Assembly (NCBI GenBank): GCA_905182195.1
Contig: CAJJAW010000002.1
Coordinates: 1-64,000, forward strand
DNA: 64,000 nt
Direction of reading: 5' to 3'
From: Alphaproteobacteria bacterium UBA4588
Lineage (GTDB): Bacteria > Pseudomonadota > Alphaproteobacteria > Rhodobacterales > Rhodobacteraceae
In this document: piece after piece, positions 55,654-64,000 of the stretch
How positions within the stretch are numbered: the first letter of the stretch is position 1
Layout of the letters: the number at the start of each line of letters is the position of its first letter
Position numbers and translations under genes: made by a program
Notes under the pieces: model-generated
Database searches by the model: none
What the model was told of the DNA's origin: nothing
The model's input: only the letters and a program-made list of their open reading frames with translations

Positions 55654-56979
55654 TCAAATTACAGCAGTGGCGCGTTCTAAGGCTGGATATCTCAGGGCCA
55701 AGGTAACACCACGTAGGATCAAAAATCCATTCATGGCCAGCCAAAGGCCATGGTTTCCAAAGCCTGGAAAAAGCAGGGCAACCAGCGCGCAATAGCCCAA
55801 AAATGACAAGATCATCATATTGCGCATATCGCGAGTACGAGTGGCACCAATAAATACGCCATCGAGCATCCACGCAAGAGCCCCCAGAAGTGGCGCCAAG
55901 GCAGTATGAGGCAAATACAAACGGGCAGCAGCCTGCACAGCAACATCTTTTGCCATCAAATCAATCACCCATGGCCCCACAGCCCAAAATATGACTGCCA
56001 TCAAAACCCCCAAACTAAAGGTCCAAATCGCTGTGAGTGAAGCTGCTCGCCGCAGCTGCGCCACGGCTCGTGCGCCCACTGCTTGGCCAACTAAAGATTC
56101 GGCAGCAAAGACAAACCCATCCATCGCATGGGCAGCCATATACACAAATTGTAGTAAAACTTGATTGCCCGCCAAGGTGACGTCCCCCAAATCTGCACCA
56201 AAGAATAGAAAGCTCACAAATCCGGCCTGTAACAAAACCGAGCGGATCAGAATGTCTACATTTACCTGTGCCATACGGATCAATCGCTCACGGTCAAAAA
56301 CCTGCTGCCATATTGACCCAGAAAATCCTGAAAGAACAGAGCGACATAGATACATTCCAAGGGCCAGCCCACCCCATTCTGCTATTAGAGTTGCAATTGC
56401 AACGCCCTCCACTCCAAGGCCCAGTCCCAAAACAAACCACAGATCTAGAATGATATTGGACACATTCATCAGCAATTGGATCATAAGGACAGCGCCAGTG
56501 CGCTCTTGCGCAATTAGCCAGCCGCTTAGTCCGTAGATCGCAATGGCCGCTGGCGCAGACCAAATCCTAATAGACATATACTGGCGTGCCAAATCCTCCA
56601 CTTCAGCCGAGGCTGGAGACACCCAAAATGCGCCTAAAAATAATGGTACCTGAAACAGAACAAACGCAAGTCCCGCAATCAAACCAATACCGGTCGCCCT
56701 AAAAAACAGGGCGTTAACTTCGCGATGATCTCCAGCGCCAAAGGCTTGGCTTGTCAATCCGACCGTACCCATTCGTAGAAATCCAAAGATCCAATACAGG
56801 GCGCCCAGGATAATTGCACCAATGCCAACCGCACCGATGGGGGCTGCCACACCCATTTGACCAATAACACCTGTGTCGACCGCTCCAAGAATTGGCACTG
56901 TGGCGTTAGAAATTACAATAGGGATGGCAATGGTTAGCACCCTTCGGTGTGTAATCCCAAACGTATGATCAGACATCAC
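55654..56979 (-). CDS. MATE family efflux transporter (DinF-like)
   Basis: 441 aa with twelve hydrophobic segments. FGITHRRVLTIAIPIVISNATVPILGAVDTGVIGQMG is the N-terminal MATE half, and LLQAGFVSFLFFGADLGDVTLAGNQVLLQFVYMAAHAMDGFVFAAESLVGQAVGAR the second. DinF-type members export organic cations or other small molecules using Na+ or H+. The 5' end overlaps the thioesterase stop by 11 nt, so it ends a three-gene operon. Confidence 0.9.
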   Translation of the reverse strand: MMSDHTFGITHRRVLTIAIPIVISNATVPILGAVDTGVIGQMGVAAPIGAVGIGAIILGALYWIFGFLRMGTVGLTSQAFGAGDHREVNALFFRATGIGLIAGLAFVLFQVPLFLGAFWVSPASAEVEDLARQYMSIRIWSAPAAIAIYGLSGWLIAQERTGAVLMIQLLMNVSNIILDLWFVLGLGLGVEGVAIATLIAEWGGLALGMYLCRSVLSGFSGSIWQQVFDRERLIRMAQVNVDILIRSVLLQAGFVSFLFFGADLGDVTLAGNQVLLQFVYMAAHAMDGFVFAAESLVGQAVGARAVAQLRRAASLTAIWTFSLGVLMAVIFWAVGPWVIDLMAKDVAVQAAARLYLPHTALAPLLGALAWMLDGVFIGATRTRDMRNMMILSFLGYCALVALLFPGFGNHGLWLAMNGFLILRGVTLALRYPALERATAVI

Positions 56980-57469
56980 GCTGCGGCATCAAAAAATGAC
57001 CAGAAGCCTGCGCAAAAAGCCGTTCACGGTTATCCTGCCAAGCCTCTACATGAACAGAAGCATAGCGCCGGCCAGATCTATTAACTCGAGCCCGCGCATA
57101 GGCATCGCGGGGTAGCCCTACCCGCAGGTAATCCACCGTGAAATCAATAGTTTTAGGCAAGCCTAAAACACCACTTTGTACCGCTTCAATATCTAAGACT
57201 TCCCCTTCAATCTCATCCCAAAGAGAGGTCCATGCCAGCCCAATAATAGCGGTAACCTCCAAGAATGCAGCTGTCGCCCCACCGTGCAGCGCGGGCAACA
57301 TAGGGTTGCCAATCAAATCATTATGAAAAGCCATAGTTGCAGTCAATTGATCCCCATGCCGGTCAAAACTAACACCCAAAAATTCGATGTAGGGCACTTG
57401 ATTTACGATTACTGATAGCGCAAGATCGCGGCGTCGTTTCACCTGAATGACGGGCTCTGGGGGTTTCAT
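56969..57469 (-). CDS. PaaI family hotdog thioesterase (second)
   Basis: 166 aa hotdog-fold protein: NPMLPALHGGATAAFLEVTAIIGL contains the HGG loop of 4-hydroxybenzoyl-CoA/PaaI thioesterases, followed by TIDFTVDYLRVGLPRDAYARARVNRSGRRYASVHVEAWQ. Hydrolyses an acyl- or aryl-CoA, probably as a tetramer. It overlaps the upstream thioesterase by 4 nt and the MATE gene by 11 nt. Confidence 0.85.
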   Translation of the reverse strand: MKPPEPVIQVKRRRDLALSVIVNQVPYIEFLGVSFDRHGDQLTATMAFHNDLIGNPMLPALHGGATAAFLEVTAIIGLAWTSLWDEIEGEVLDIEAVQSGVLGLPKTIDFTVDYLRVGLPRDAYARARVNRSGRRYASVHVEAWQDNRERLFAQASGHFLMPQRDV

Positions 57470-57894
57470 GCCTGCCCCTTTTCAACTGTAAAAGCTCCAG
57501 TCGCTGTTGCAACCGGGCGCGCTGTGTCTGCATCACAGGCTGTGGCCCGCACAAAGGCTACAGTGCGGGTGACATGATAGCATTCGGCCGTAGCAGTGAT
57601 CGTTTGGCCAGGTGTCGCAGGGCGCATGTAATCAATTCTGAGATCCAAAGTTGCGGTGCCAAGCCCTGCTAGAGGATGGGCCACAACAGCAGCACCTCCC
57701 GCAGTGTCCATCAATGCAGAAACTGCGCCACCATGAATTACCTTCGTGAGAGGATCCCCAATTAAAGCTTTGTCATAGGGCATTGAGATAACAGCTCGGC
57801 CTTCACCAAGTTCTTCAACCTTCATCCCCAACCTTTGGGAATGTGGGATGGCATTGATGAATTGGCGCGCAGCATCGATCTCTTTTTGTATCAT
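57466..57894 (-). CDS. PaaI family hotdog thioesterase (first)
   Basis: 142 aa. DPLTKVIHGGAVSALMDTAGGAAV carries the HGG loop and Asp of the PaaI group; TLDLRIDYMRPATPGQTITATAECYHVTRTVAFVRATA is the hotdog sheet. First gene of a tightly overlapped operon with a second thioesterase and a MATE exporter. Its promoter lies next to the two Fur/Mur-like sites of the divergent metal transporter. Confidence 0.88.
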   Translation of the reverse strand: MIQKEIDAARQFINAIPHSQRLGMKVEELGEGRAVISMPYDKALIGDPLTKVIHGGAVSALMDTAGGAAVVAHPLAGLGTATLDLRIDYMRPATPGQTITATAECYHVTRTVAFVRATACDADTARPVATATGAFTVEKGQA

Positions 57895-57946
57895 AGTCGC
57901 GGTTATTGGGCTTCAATCATGGATTGCCAAGCAGTTTATTTATACT

Positions 57947-57969
57947 TGCGAATTATTCTCAATTTATGC
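57947..57969. promoter_or_regulatory. Fur/Mur-like operator, copy 1
   Basis: TGCGAATTATTCTCAATTTATGC, an imperfect palindrome matching the alphaproteobacterial Fur/Mur (manganese/iron) box TGCNAATNATTCTCANTTGCA. Shares TTGCGAANNATTCTCANTT with the second copy 24 nt downstream. Confidence 0.55.
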
Positions 57970-57970
57970 T

Positions 57971-57991
57971 TGCGAACCATTCTCATTTGCA
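57971..57991. promoter_or_regulatory. Fur/Mur-like operator, copy 2
   Basis: TGCGAACCATTCTCATTTGCA, a near-consensus 21-bp Fur/Mur box, 15 nt upstream of the transporter ATG. Tandem with copy 1, so the promoter could bind two dimers and respond to Mn2+ or Fe2+. Confidence 0.62.
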
Positions 57992-58005
57992 GTAAGAAAT
58001 TAAGA

Positions 58006-59148
58006 ATGAAATCACAGCCAAATACACAGACATTCATAGCAACTGATATGGTGGGACCATTTCGGATCCAACGATTGGTGGTCCTTTGCATCATCTTAGT
58101 TTTGGCTTTAGCACCTAGCTACCTGGGCTCGCTGACGCGCGCACTGATGGTCGACGCCTATGTCCAAGTATCGTCTTTTGTTGCGGCAACACTATTACTT
58201 TTTTACGGTGCAGAACGATTGTTTAATTTTGACATTGGATCCGCTCTAAAAAAATCTCGTGGATTCCAAGTTCCACTAGCAGCGCTTTTGGGCGCAACAC
58301 CAGGTTGCGGAGGGGCCGTTGTGGTTGTTGCTGCTTATTCTTCAGGTAACGTTGGGTTTGGAGCAGTAGTAGCAACTTTGACCGCGACAATGGGGGATGC
58401 TGCATTTCTACTCATAGCGATCCGACCAGAGGCTGCAATGGTCATTCTTCCCTTGTCCTTTACGGTAGGTATAGTAGCAGGCTGGCTCGTAGATCGCTTT
58501 AACAAGATTGATTTAACTCCCGACCCCTCCAAGCACTGTGGAATTGCACCTGTTATTGGAAAGGTTCGCTGGCAAGATTACGGTTATGTGCTACTAGCAA
58601 TACCTGGTCTAGCCATTGGCGTTACTCAGTTAAGTGGAGCAGACATTTTTGCTATATATAATTCATATTTAGTATTTACAGTTGCACTCACAGGTACTTT
58701 TCTTGGGATATTTATATGGGCTACATCCCCATTAAAAGCGATGACTAATCTTGCAGATCACCCCCTAACACGTATGGCAGAAGAAACATCTTTTATTTCA
58801 ATATGGGTTATTGGCGCTTACTTGGCTTATGACTATGCCGATGCATTTGCAGGTCTGGATTTGGAGGCTGCATTTGGATCTGTTGGTATTTTATTACCTT
58901 TACTGGGTGTACTAGTCGGCTTTATTCCTGGCTGCGGGCCTCAAGTACTAATCGCAACACTGTACATAAACGGCGTCGTTCCCTTTGCTTCCTTGATCGG
59001 CAACGCTATATCTAATGATGGCGACGCTTTGTTTCCAGCAATAGCACTCAACCCGCGGGCAGCCATCGTGGCCACCGGCTATTCAGCAATCCCAGCCTTG
59101 GTGGTGGGTTACGGGTTTTATTTTGTTGCGCCTAATTTCATGAACTGA
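58006..59148 (+). CDS. Predicted manganese/heavy-metal exporter (ArsP_2-like)
   Basis: 380 aa from the ATG at 58006 (MKSQPNTQTF); the track start at 57835 is too long and would run across the operators. About ten membrane helices in two halves, each with a buried PGCG motif: ALLGATPGCGGAVVVVAAY and GVLVGFIPGCGPQVLIATLY, plus TMGDAAFLLIA and ISNDGDALFPAIAL. This is the putative manganese transporter/ArsP_2 (PF11449-type) family. The tandem Fur/Mur operators upstream support a metal role. The direction of transport is not proven. Confidence 0.75.
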   Translation: MKSQPNTQTFIATDMVGPFRIQRLVVLCIILVLALAPSYLGSLTRALMVDAYVQVSSFVAATLLLFYGAERLFNFDIGSALKKSRGFQVPLAALLGATPGCGGAVVVVAAYSSGNVGFGAVVATLTATMGDAAFLLIAIRPEAAMVILPLSFTVGIVAGWLVDRFNKIDLTPDPSKHCGIAPVIGKVRWQDYGYVLLAIPGLAIGVTQLSGADIFAIYNSYLVFTVALTGTFLGIFIWATSPLKAMTNLADHPLTRMAEETSFISIWVIGAYLAYDYADAFAGLDLEAAFGSVGILLPLLGVLVGFIPGCGPQVLIATLYINGVVPFASLIGNAISNDGDALFPAIALNPRAAIVATGYSAIPALVVGYGFYFVAPNFMN

Positions 59149-59195
59149 CCACTTGACCCTCCAGCGAAGAAGAATAGGTTTACGGAGGGGGAATT

Positions 59196-59564
59196 ATGAC
59201 AAAAGATAAGCTATCGTTCAAACAGATGTGTGCTGAATTTGACGTGACGCCCAGAACGTTGCGTTATTACGAATACATTGAACTGCTGCAACCAGAACGT
59301 GTGGGCCGTTCTCGTTTCTATAACGCGCGGGAGGTTGCTAGGATGACGTTAATAATGCGCGGTAGGCGCTTCGGGTTTAGCCTTGAAGAGTTGCGTCAAT
59401 GGCTCCAAATTTATGACAAGGATGGCAGCACTGCTCAGATGCAGGCTTGGGTGCCAATAGCGCAGGGCAAGCTTGTAGCTTTGAAGCAGCAGCAAAAAGA
59501 AATTTCTGATGCCGTCACAGAACTATCCGAAATGATCCAATCGGTTTCATCGGAACTGCCTTAA
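59196..59564 (+). CDS. MerR family transcriptional regulator
   Basis: 122 aa. N-terminal MerR winged helix FKQMCAEFDVTPRTLRYYEYIELLQPERVGRSRFYNAREVARM and a C-terminal helix for dimerisation (VPIAQGKLVALKQQQKEISDAVTELSEMI). No cysteine cluster for metal sensing is seen. In Rhodobacterales a MerR gene of this kind commonly precedes acyl-CoA dehydrogenase or beta-oxidation genes and controls them. The GGAGGGGGAATT site precedes the ATG. A GST gene and fadA/fadJ follow on the same strand. Confidence 0.87.
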   Translation: MTKDKLSFKQMCAEFDVTPRTLRYYEYIELLQPERVGRSRFYNAREVARMTLIMRGRRFGFSLEELRQWLQIYDKDGSTAQMQAWVPIAQGKLVALKQQQKEISDAVTELSEMIQSVSSELP

Positions 59565-59684
59565 TAGCAAAATAGTAAAATATTTGTAGGCCCGCGTAAT
59601 ACATTTCATTCAAAATAGGCGTACCTATATGAAGATATTAAAATTGCCCAACCATTGCCAACTGAAACAAAGTTAGGAGTTAAT

Positions 59685-60318
59685 ATGACTGTTAAACTAC
59701 ATTGCTTCGGGGAAAGCGGAAATGCATATAAAGCGGCTTTGACCCTTGAACTTGCAGGTATGAACTGGGAACCTACTTTTGTTGATTTTTTTGCAGGCGC
59801 AGCACGCAGCGCTGAATATCATGACCTGAACGTGATGGCTGAAGCACCAGTATTAGTTCATGGTGATTTCACTCTGTCGCAATCTGGGGCCATTCAACAA
59901 TGGGTGGTCGATCAAACCGGAAAGTTAGGCGGTGCGCCAGAAGATAAATACGAAGTACTGCGCTGGCTATTATTTGATAATCATAAAATGTCCTCCCAAG
60001 CCGGCGTGACCCGGTTTTTGATGAACTTTCTACCAGAAGACAAACGACCCATTGCAGCGATAAAATTTTTACAGGGCCGCGTAATGGCTGCACTAAATAC
60101 TCTTGATACCCATCTGGAAGGCCGCACGTGGGTCGTTGGCAAGACAATGACTATCGCTGATATCGCCAAATTGCGGCTACCTTTTTTATCCTGAGCCTTA
60201 CGGATTTGTCCGAAAAAGTTGGCCAAATATTGATGCATGGTTAGGCCAGATCGAATCTACGCCAGGGTGGAAGCACCCATATGATTTAATGCCAGGCAAT
60301 CCATCGGACCGCGCATAG
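59685..60318 (+). pseudogene. Glutathione S-transferase, frameshifted near the C-terminus
   Basis: Start at 59685 (MTVKLHCFGESGNAYKAALTLELAGMNW), after TTAGGAGT. Thioredoxin-like N-terminal domain (FGESGNAYKAALTLEL; LVHGDFTLSQSGAIQQWV) and helical C-terminal domain. The annotated ORF stops at 60194 with ADIAKLRLPFLS. Deleting one A in GCCAAATTG restores ADIANCGYLFYPEPYGFVRKSWPNIDAWLGQIESTPGWKHPYDLMPGNPSDRA, the expected GST end. The frameshift sits in a 3-A run at about 60168-60170. It may be a real mutation or a sequencing error. Confidence 0.78.
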
Positions 60319-60329
60319 GGGAACTTACA

Positions 60330-61541
60330 ATGGCCGATGCTTACATTTACGATTCAGTTCGCACCCCACGCGGCAAAGGGCGCAACAATGGTAGCCTGAA
60401 TGAGGTGACGGCAGCACGTCTGTCAGCCTTGATACTTAATGCGTTGCGGCAGCGCAATGGCTTAGACGGCCATGCGGTGGAAGATGTGATCTGGGGCAAT
60501 GCTACCCAGGTGATGGAGCAAGGTGGATGTTTAGCACGCACAGCTGTGCTGGCATCAGATCTCGATCAAAGCATCCCCGGCCTATCTATCAATCGCTTTT
60601 GCGCCAGCGGTATGGAGGCGGTTAATCTGGCCGCCAATCAAATCAGAGGCGGCGCAGGGGAAGCCTATATAGCTGGTGGTGTTGAGATGATGAGCCGCGT
60701 ACCGATGGGCAGCGATGGGGCTGCGATTGCCGTCGATCCATCAATTGCGATGGCACACCATTTTGTGCCGCAGGGTATTTCCGCTGATATCGTTGCCACA
60801 GAATACGGGTTTTCGCGCGAAGATGCCGACATGTTAGCAGTCGAAAGCCAAAGACGCGCTGCTGCCGCTTGGGTGGGCCACCGCTTTGATGGTTCTGTGA
60901 TTGCTGTACATGATCTCAATGGCCTTTCCATTTTGGAGCGTGATGAATATCTCCGTCCTGGCACAGACTTGCAATCACTTGGTGGCCTGAAACCAGCCTT
61001 CAAAGACATGGGTGAATCTATGCCAGGCTTTGATAAGGTTGCCTTGATGAAATACCCTCACTTGGAGAGGATAAACCATATTCACCACGCCGGAAATTCC
61101 TCCGGCATCGTCGATGGTGCAGCTGGTCTTTTAATTGGCTCCAAAGACTATGGCAAAGCCCATGGCTTGAAACCCCGCGCTGTGATCCGTGGCACCGCTA
61201 AAATTGGCACTGACCCCACAATCATGCTGACAGGGCCCGTGCCAGTCACCGAAAAAGTTCTGGCGGACAATGGCATGTCCATTTCAGATATTGACCTGTT
61301 TGAGGTAAATGAAGCTTTTGCTGCAGTTGTTCTACATTTCATGCAGGCCTTCAATGTCGATGATAGCAAGGTTAATGTGAACGGTGGTTCTATAGCCATG
61401 GGTCACCCCTTGGGGGCCACGGGTGCTATCATCATCGGCACTTTGCTTGATGAATTGGAGCGCACTGGCAAAGGCATCGGGCTGGCAACTCTTTGCGTCG
61501 CGTCAGGGATGGGTGCAGCCACCATCATTGAACGTATTTAA
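60330..61541 (+). CDS. fadA: Acetyl-CoA C-acyltransferase (thiolase, FadA)
   Basis: 403 aa biosynthetic/degradative thiolase-fold enzyme, completing fatty acid beta-oxidation by cleaving 3-ketoacyl-CoA. Active-site Cys in NRFCASGMEAVNLA, His in NGGSIAMGHPLGATGA and the second Cys in ATLCVASGMGAATIIE. It starts 12 nt after the restored GST stop and is followed at about 300 bp by fadJ on the same strand, so the MerR-GST-fadA-fadJ run is probably one functional unit. Confidence 0.93.
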   Translation: MADAYIYDSVRTPRGKGRNNGSLNEVTAARLSALILNALRQRNGLDGHAVEDVIWGNATQVMEQGGCLARTAVLASDLDQSIPGLSINRFCASGMEAVNLAANQIRGGAGEAYIAGGVEMMSRVPMGSDGAAIAVDPSIAMAHHFVPQGISADIVATEYGFSREDADMLAVESQRRAAAAWVGHRFDGSVIAVHDLNGLSILERDEYLRPGTDLQSLGGLKPAFKDMGESMPGFDKVALMKYPHLERINHIHHAGNSSGIVDGAAGLLIGSKDYGKAHGLKPRAVIRGTAKIGTDPTIMLTGPVPVTEKVLADNGMSISDIDLFEVNEAFAAVVLHFMQAFNVDDSKVNVNGGSIAMGHPLGATGAIIIGTLLDELERTGKGIGLATLCVASGMGAATIIERI

Positions 61542-61839
61542 TGTACTAAAATTATGAGGATCTCATAGATTAATGTGACAGACTACCGCTAACCTTTTGT
61601 AATTTCATAAATCACCTAAAACATACACAAGGTGATTGCGATGGCTGTACGGAAAAAGAAACAATTATAGACACCAATCCAACCCAAATCTGTTCCAAAG
61701 AGACGCCCAAAAAATAATGCAGATAAACACACTGCGATATTGATATTTATGTCATAAATTTAAATAATTCATTCGATGATAAACGCCTTGGGCCACTGCG
61801 ACAGGTTTCCCCAATAAGATCCAATTTAAAAGGAGTTCC
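61542..61839. other. fadA-fadJ intergenic region
   Basis: About 300 bp. It holds a 9-codon open frame (MAVRKKKQL then stop, near 61641) of no significance, and the AGGAG ribosome site of fadJ (61831-61835). A separate promoter for fadJ is possible. Confidence 0.4.
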
Positions 61840-64000
61840 ATGTCTGATTTTACCACAACGAAAGACGCTGACGGCGTCACCACAGTCACCTGGGATTGTG
61901 TTGGTCGAACGATGAATGTGATGACTGAACAGGGGTTCGCTGACCTAAACGCCATAGTCGATAGTTGTATCACAGATGAGACTGTAAAAGGCGTGATAAT
62001 CACCTCTGCCAAAGCTGACTTTGCGGCTGGCATGGATCTCACAGTAATTTCTAAAATTAGGGAGAAAACCCCCGCAAATCCAGCGCAGGGCTGTTTCGAC
62101 ATGGTCATGCAAATTCATCAAATTTTGCGTAAAATCGAACTTGCAGGCATGGATTTCAAAACCAAAAAAGGTGGCAAACCCTTTGTTGCAGTACTTCCCG
62201 GCACAGCGCTGGGGATTGGCCTGGAAATCCCATTGGCATGCCATCACATCATTGCCACAGACAATCCAAAAGCCAAAATTGGCCTACCAGAAATCAAGGT
62301 TGGGATCTTCCCAGGTGCGGGCGGGACTACGCGCTTGGTGCGTAAAATGGGCGCCTTGGCCGCTAGCCCATTTCTGCTGGAAGGTAAATTGAGCACGCCA
62401 GCCAAGGCTTTGGCTGCTGGCATTATCGATGCCGTCAGCAACGAAGCTTTACAAAATGCCAAAGCATGGATCATGGATTCTCAGGATGCAGATTTAGTCA
62501 AGCCCTGGGATGCACCTGGCTATAAAATGCCGGGTGGCGCCCCCTATCATCCAGTTGGGTTCATAACTTTTATTGGAGCATCTGCTATGGTTAATGGTCA
62601 AACAAGAGGCGTTTATCCAGCAGCCAAAGCCTTGCTAAGTGCAGTATACGAGGGAGCGTTGGTATCCTTTGACACAGCTTTGAAAATCGAAGCCCGGCAC
62701 TTCACTTCAGTATTGTTGGACCCTTCCTCAGCCAACATGATCCGCAGCTTATTTATCAATAAGGGCGCGTTGGAAAAGGGCGCCGTGCGGCCTGTCGATG
62801 TGAAGGACCAATCAGTACTTAAAGTTGGCATTATCGGAGCTGGCATGATGGGTGCAGGTATCGCCTTAGTCTCCGCTCAGGCGGACATTGATGTGGTATT
62901 GATAGATCAAAACCAAGAGGCTGCTAACAAAGGCAAAGCCTATGTAGAAGCCCATTGTGACAAAGGAATTACACGCAAAAAGAGCACATCAGAGCGAAAG
63001 AAGGTATTGCTCGCTCGGATCAATGCCACCACCGATTATAAAGCCTTGGTCGATTGCGACCTGATCATTGAAGCCGTGTTTGAAGACCCGGCTGTCAAAG
63101 CTGAGGTTACCCAGAATGTGGAGGTCGTGATCGGTAAAGATTGTATTTTTGCAACCAACACCTCCACCCTTCCAATTTCAGATTTAGCCAAGGCCAGCAC
63201 AAGGCCGGAGCAATTTATCGGAATTCACTTTTTCAGCCCAGTCGATAAAATGCGTCTGGTAGAGATCATCAAATACAAAGACACCGGAGATCGGGCGGTG
63301 GCCAAGGCTTTGGATTATGTTCGCCAAATCCGCAAAACGCCCATCGTTGTCAACGATGCAAGGTTTTTTTATGCGAATCGCTGCGTCATCCCCTACATCA
63401 ACGAAGGCATACGCATGGTGAAAGAAGGCGTTGAACCCGCCTTGATTGAAAATGCCGCCAAATTGATGGGTATGCCACTGGGCCCACTTCAGCTGAACGA
63501 TGAAACCTCGATTGATTTGGGCGTAAAAATCGCCAAGGCCACCAAAGCGGCCATGGGGGCGGATTACGACAATGACCAAGCTGATGAGGTTTTGTTTTGG
63601 CTGTTTGATCAAGGCCGATTGGGACGTAAATCCGCGGCAGGTTTTTATGAATACGATGTGCGCGGCAAGCGAGTGGGCATTTGGCAAGGCCTGCGGGATC
63701 AATACACCAAAGAGGGCGCAGATCCCGAGCTGATCGAAGTGCAGCACAGACTTATGTTTGCTCAAACTCTAGAGGCGGTGCGCGCCTTGCAAGAGGGTGT
63801 TCTGATGGATGTACGCGAGGGCGATGTGGGGGCTATTTTAGGTTGGGGCTTTGCGCCTTGGTCTGGTGGACCATTGTCTTGGTTTGATATGCTGGGCACG
63901 GAATATGCGGTTGCCCGCTGTGATGAATTGGAATTCGCCTATGGCCCACGGTTCGCAGCACCCGATTTGTTGCGGGAAATGGCCGAAGAAGGCGATGCGT
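61840..64000 (+). CDS. fadJ: Fatty acid oxidation complex alpha subunit (enoyl-CoA hydratase / 3-hydroxyacyl-CoA dehydrogenase), partial
   Basis: Not in the ORF track because it runs off the window end. I translated it from the ATG at 61840 (AGGAG 4 nt upstream) to 64000 without a stop, 720 codons. The first about 290 residues are a crotonase domain (GLPEIKVGIFPGAGGTTRLV). From about residue 325 comes an NAD-binding domain (VGIIGAGMMGAGIALVSAQ), the dehydrogenase active-site region (IGIHFFSPVDKMRLVEII) and the C-terminal 3HCDH part (MPLGPLQLNDETSIDLGV). It performs hydration and dehydrogenation in beta-oxidation. The last residues are missing. Confidence 0.93.
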   Translation, partial: MSDFTTTKDADGVTTVTWDCVGRTMNVMTEQGFADLNAIVDSCITDETVKGVIITSAKADFAAGMDLTVISKIREKTPANPAQGCFDMVMQIHQILRKIELAGMDFKTKKGGKPFVAVLPGTALGIGLEIPLACHHIIATDNPKAKIGLPEIKVGIFPGAGGTTRLVRKMGALAASPFLLEGKLSTPAKALAAGIIDAVSNEALQNAKAWIMDSQDADLVKPWDAPGYKMPGGAPYHPVGFITFIGASAMVNGQTRGVYPAAKALLSAVYEGALVSFDTALKIEARHFTSVLLDPSSANMIRSLFINKGALEKGAVRPVDVKDQSVLKVGIIGAGMMGAGIALVSAQADIDVVLIDQNQEAANKGKAYVEAHCDKGITRKKSTSERKKVLLARINATTDYKALVDCDLIIEAVFEDPAVKAEVTQNVEVVIGKDCIFATNTSTLPISDLAKASTRPEQFIGIHFFSPVDKMRLVEIIKYKDTGDRAVAKALDYVRQIRKTPIVVNDARFFYANRCVIPYINEGIRMVKEGVEPALIENAAKLMGMPLGPLQLNDETSIDLGVKIAKATKAAMGADYDNDQADEVLFWLFDQGRLGRKSAAGFYEYDVRGKRVGIWQGLRDQYTKEGADPELIEVQHRLMFAQTLEAVRALQEGVLMDVREGDVGAILGWGFAPWSGGPLSWFDMLGTEYAVARCDELEFAYGPRFAAPDLLREMAEEGDA

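Noticed and set aside
61641-61670. Start of a ribosomal L32-like ORF (MAVRKKKQL)
   Set aside because: Nine codons then a stop; resemblance to MAVPK... is by chance.

Overview
The window looks like chromosomal DNA of a marine Rhodobacterales (Roseobacter-type alphaproteobacterium) with a fairly low GC content for the group (mid-40s per cent by eye). The evidence is gene content: an aa3-type ctaD beginning [29 protein letters not shown], the glyQ / small membrane protein / glyS order, a DUF952-pyrD pair, twin Lrp genes divergent from ilvC, and a MerR-fadA-fadJ block. No rRNA, CRISPR array, intact prophage or intact insertion sequence was found. Four tRNA genes are present (fMet, Gly-TCC, Arg-TCT, Leu-GAG).

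Layout. 1-11.1 kb: metabolic genes: an SDR, an MBL-fold hydrolase, fMet tRNA, an HpaB-type flavin monooxygenase divergent from an agmatinase-family ureohydrolase, a TIM-barrel isomerase, a fatty acid desaturase, an acyl-CoA synthetase, and an ABC exporter broken by a 1-nt frameshift. 11.3-17.8 kb: an AT-rich genomic island at tRNA-Gly(TCC), bounded by an 18-bp direct repeat of the tRNA 3' end, with a truncated tyrosine integrase beside the tRNA. Its cargo is small secreted or membrane proteins (ricin-like, Sel1-like, histidine phosphatase, two paralogous zinc ribbons, an odd SMR protein), a lone cNMP-binding domain, an NTF2-like protein and a SOUL protein. 17.9-23.5 kb: periplasmic glutathione peroxidase, an HTH/coiled-coil protein of plasmid or phage type, a Sel1 protein, a class I aminotransferase, a CIA30-family gene frameshifted in a G tract, and an FkbM methyltransferase. 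23.9-28.4 kb: a very large Ig-like repeat surface protein with a C-terminal barrel-like region, broken by a 1-nt deletion in its fifth 300-bp repeat. 28.4-31.5 kb: sparse, with rarD and two tRNAs.

31.5-57.9 kb is dense housekeeping: lipB, ctaD, yqeY/carA, a GntR regulator, a HAD phosphatase and UbiH-type hydroxylase, a class V aminotransferase, two Lrp regulators opposite ilvC, a DMT transporter, folP-folB, a SleB-type hydrolase, a divergent PPDK-like protein, glyS-DUF6446-glyQ, a PGBD/trypsin-like pseudoprotease, DUF952-pyrD, and a MATE/double hotdog thioesterase operon. 57.9-64 kb: a predicted manganese/metal exporter behind two Fur/Mur-like operators, a MerR regulator, a frameshifted GST, and a fatty acid beta-oxidation pair (thiolase, then the trifunctional alpha subunit, which runs off the end).

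Four otherwise well-conserved genes carry single-nucleotide indels (ABC exporter, CIA30, adhesin, GST). Two lie in or beside short homopolymers. Sequencing or assembly error must be excluded before calling them pseudogenes. The best candidates for new biology are the tRNA-Gly island with its zinc-ribbon paralogs, the Ig-repeat surface protein, the pseudoprotease beside glyQ, and the tandem Fur/Mur operator at the metal exporter.
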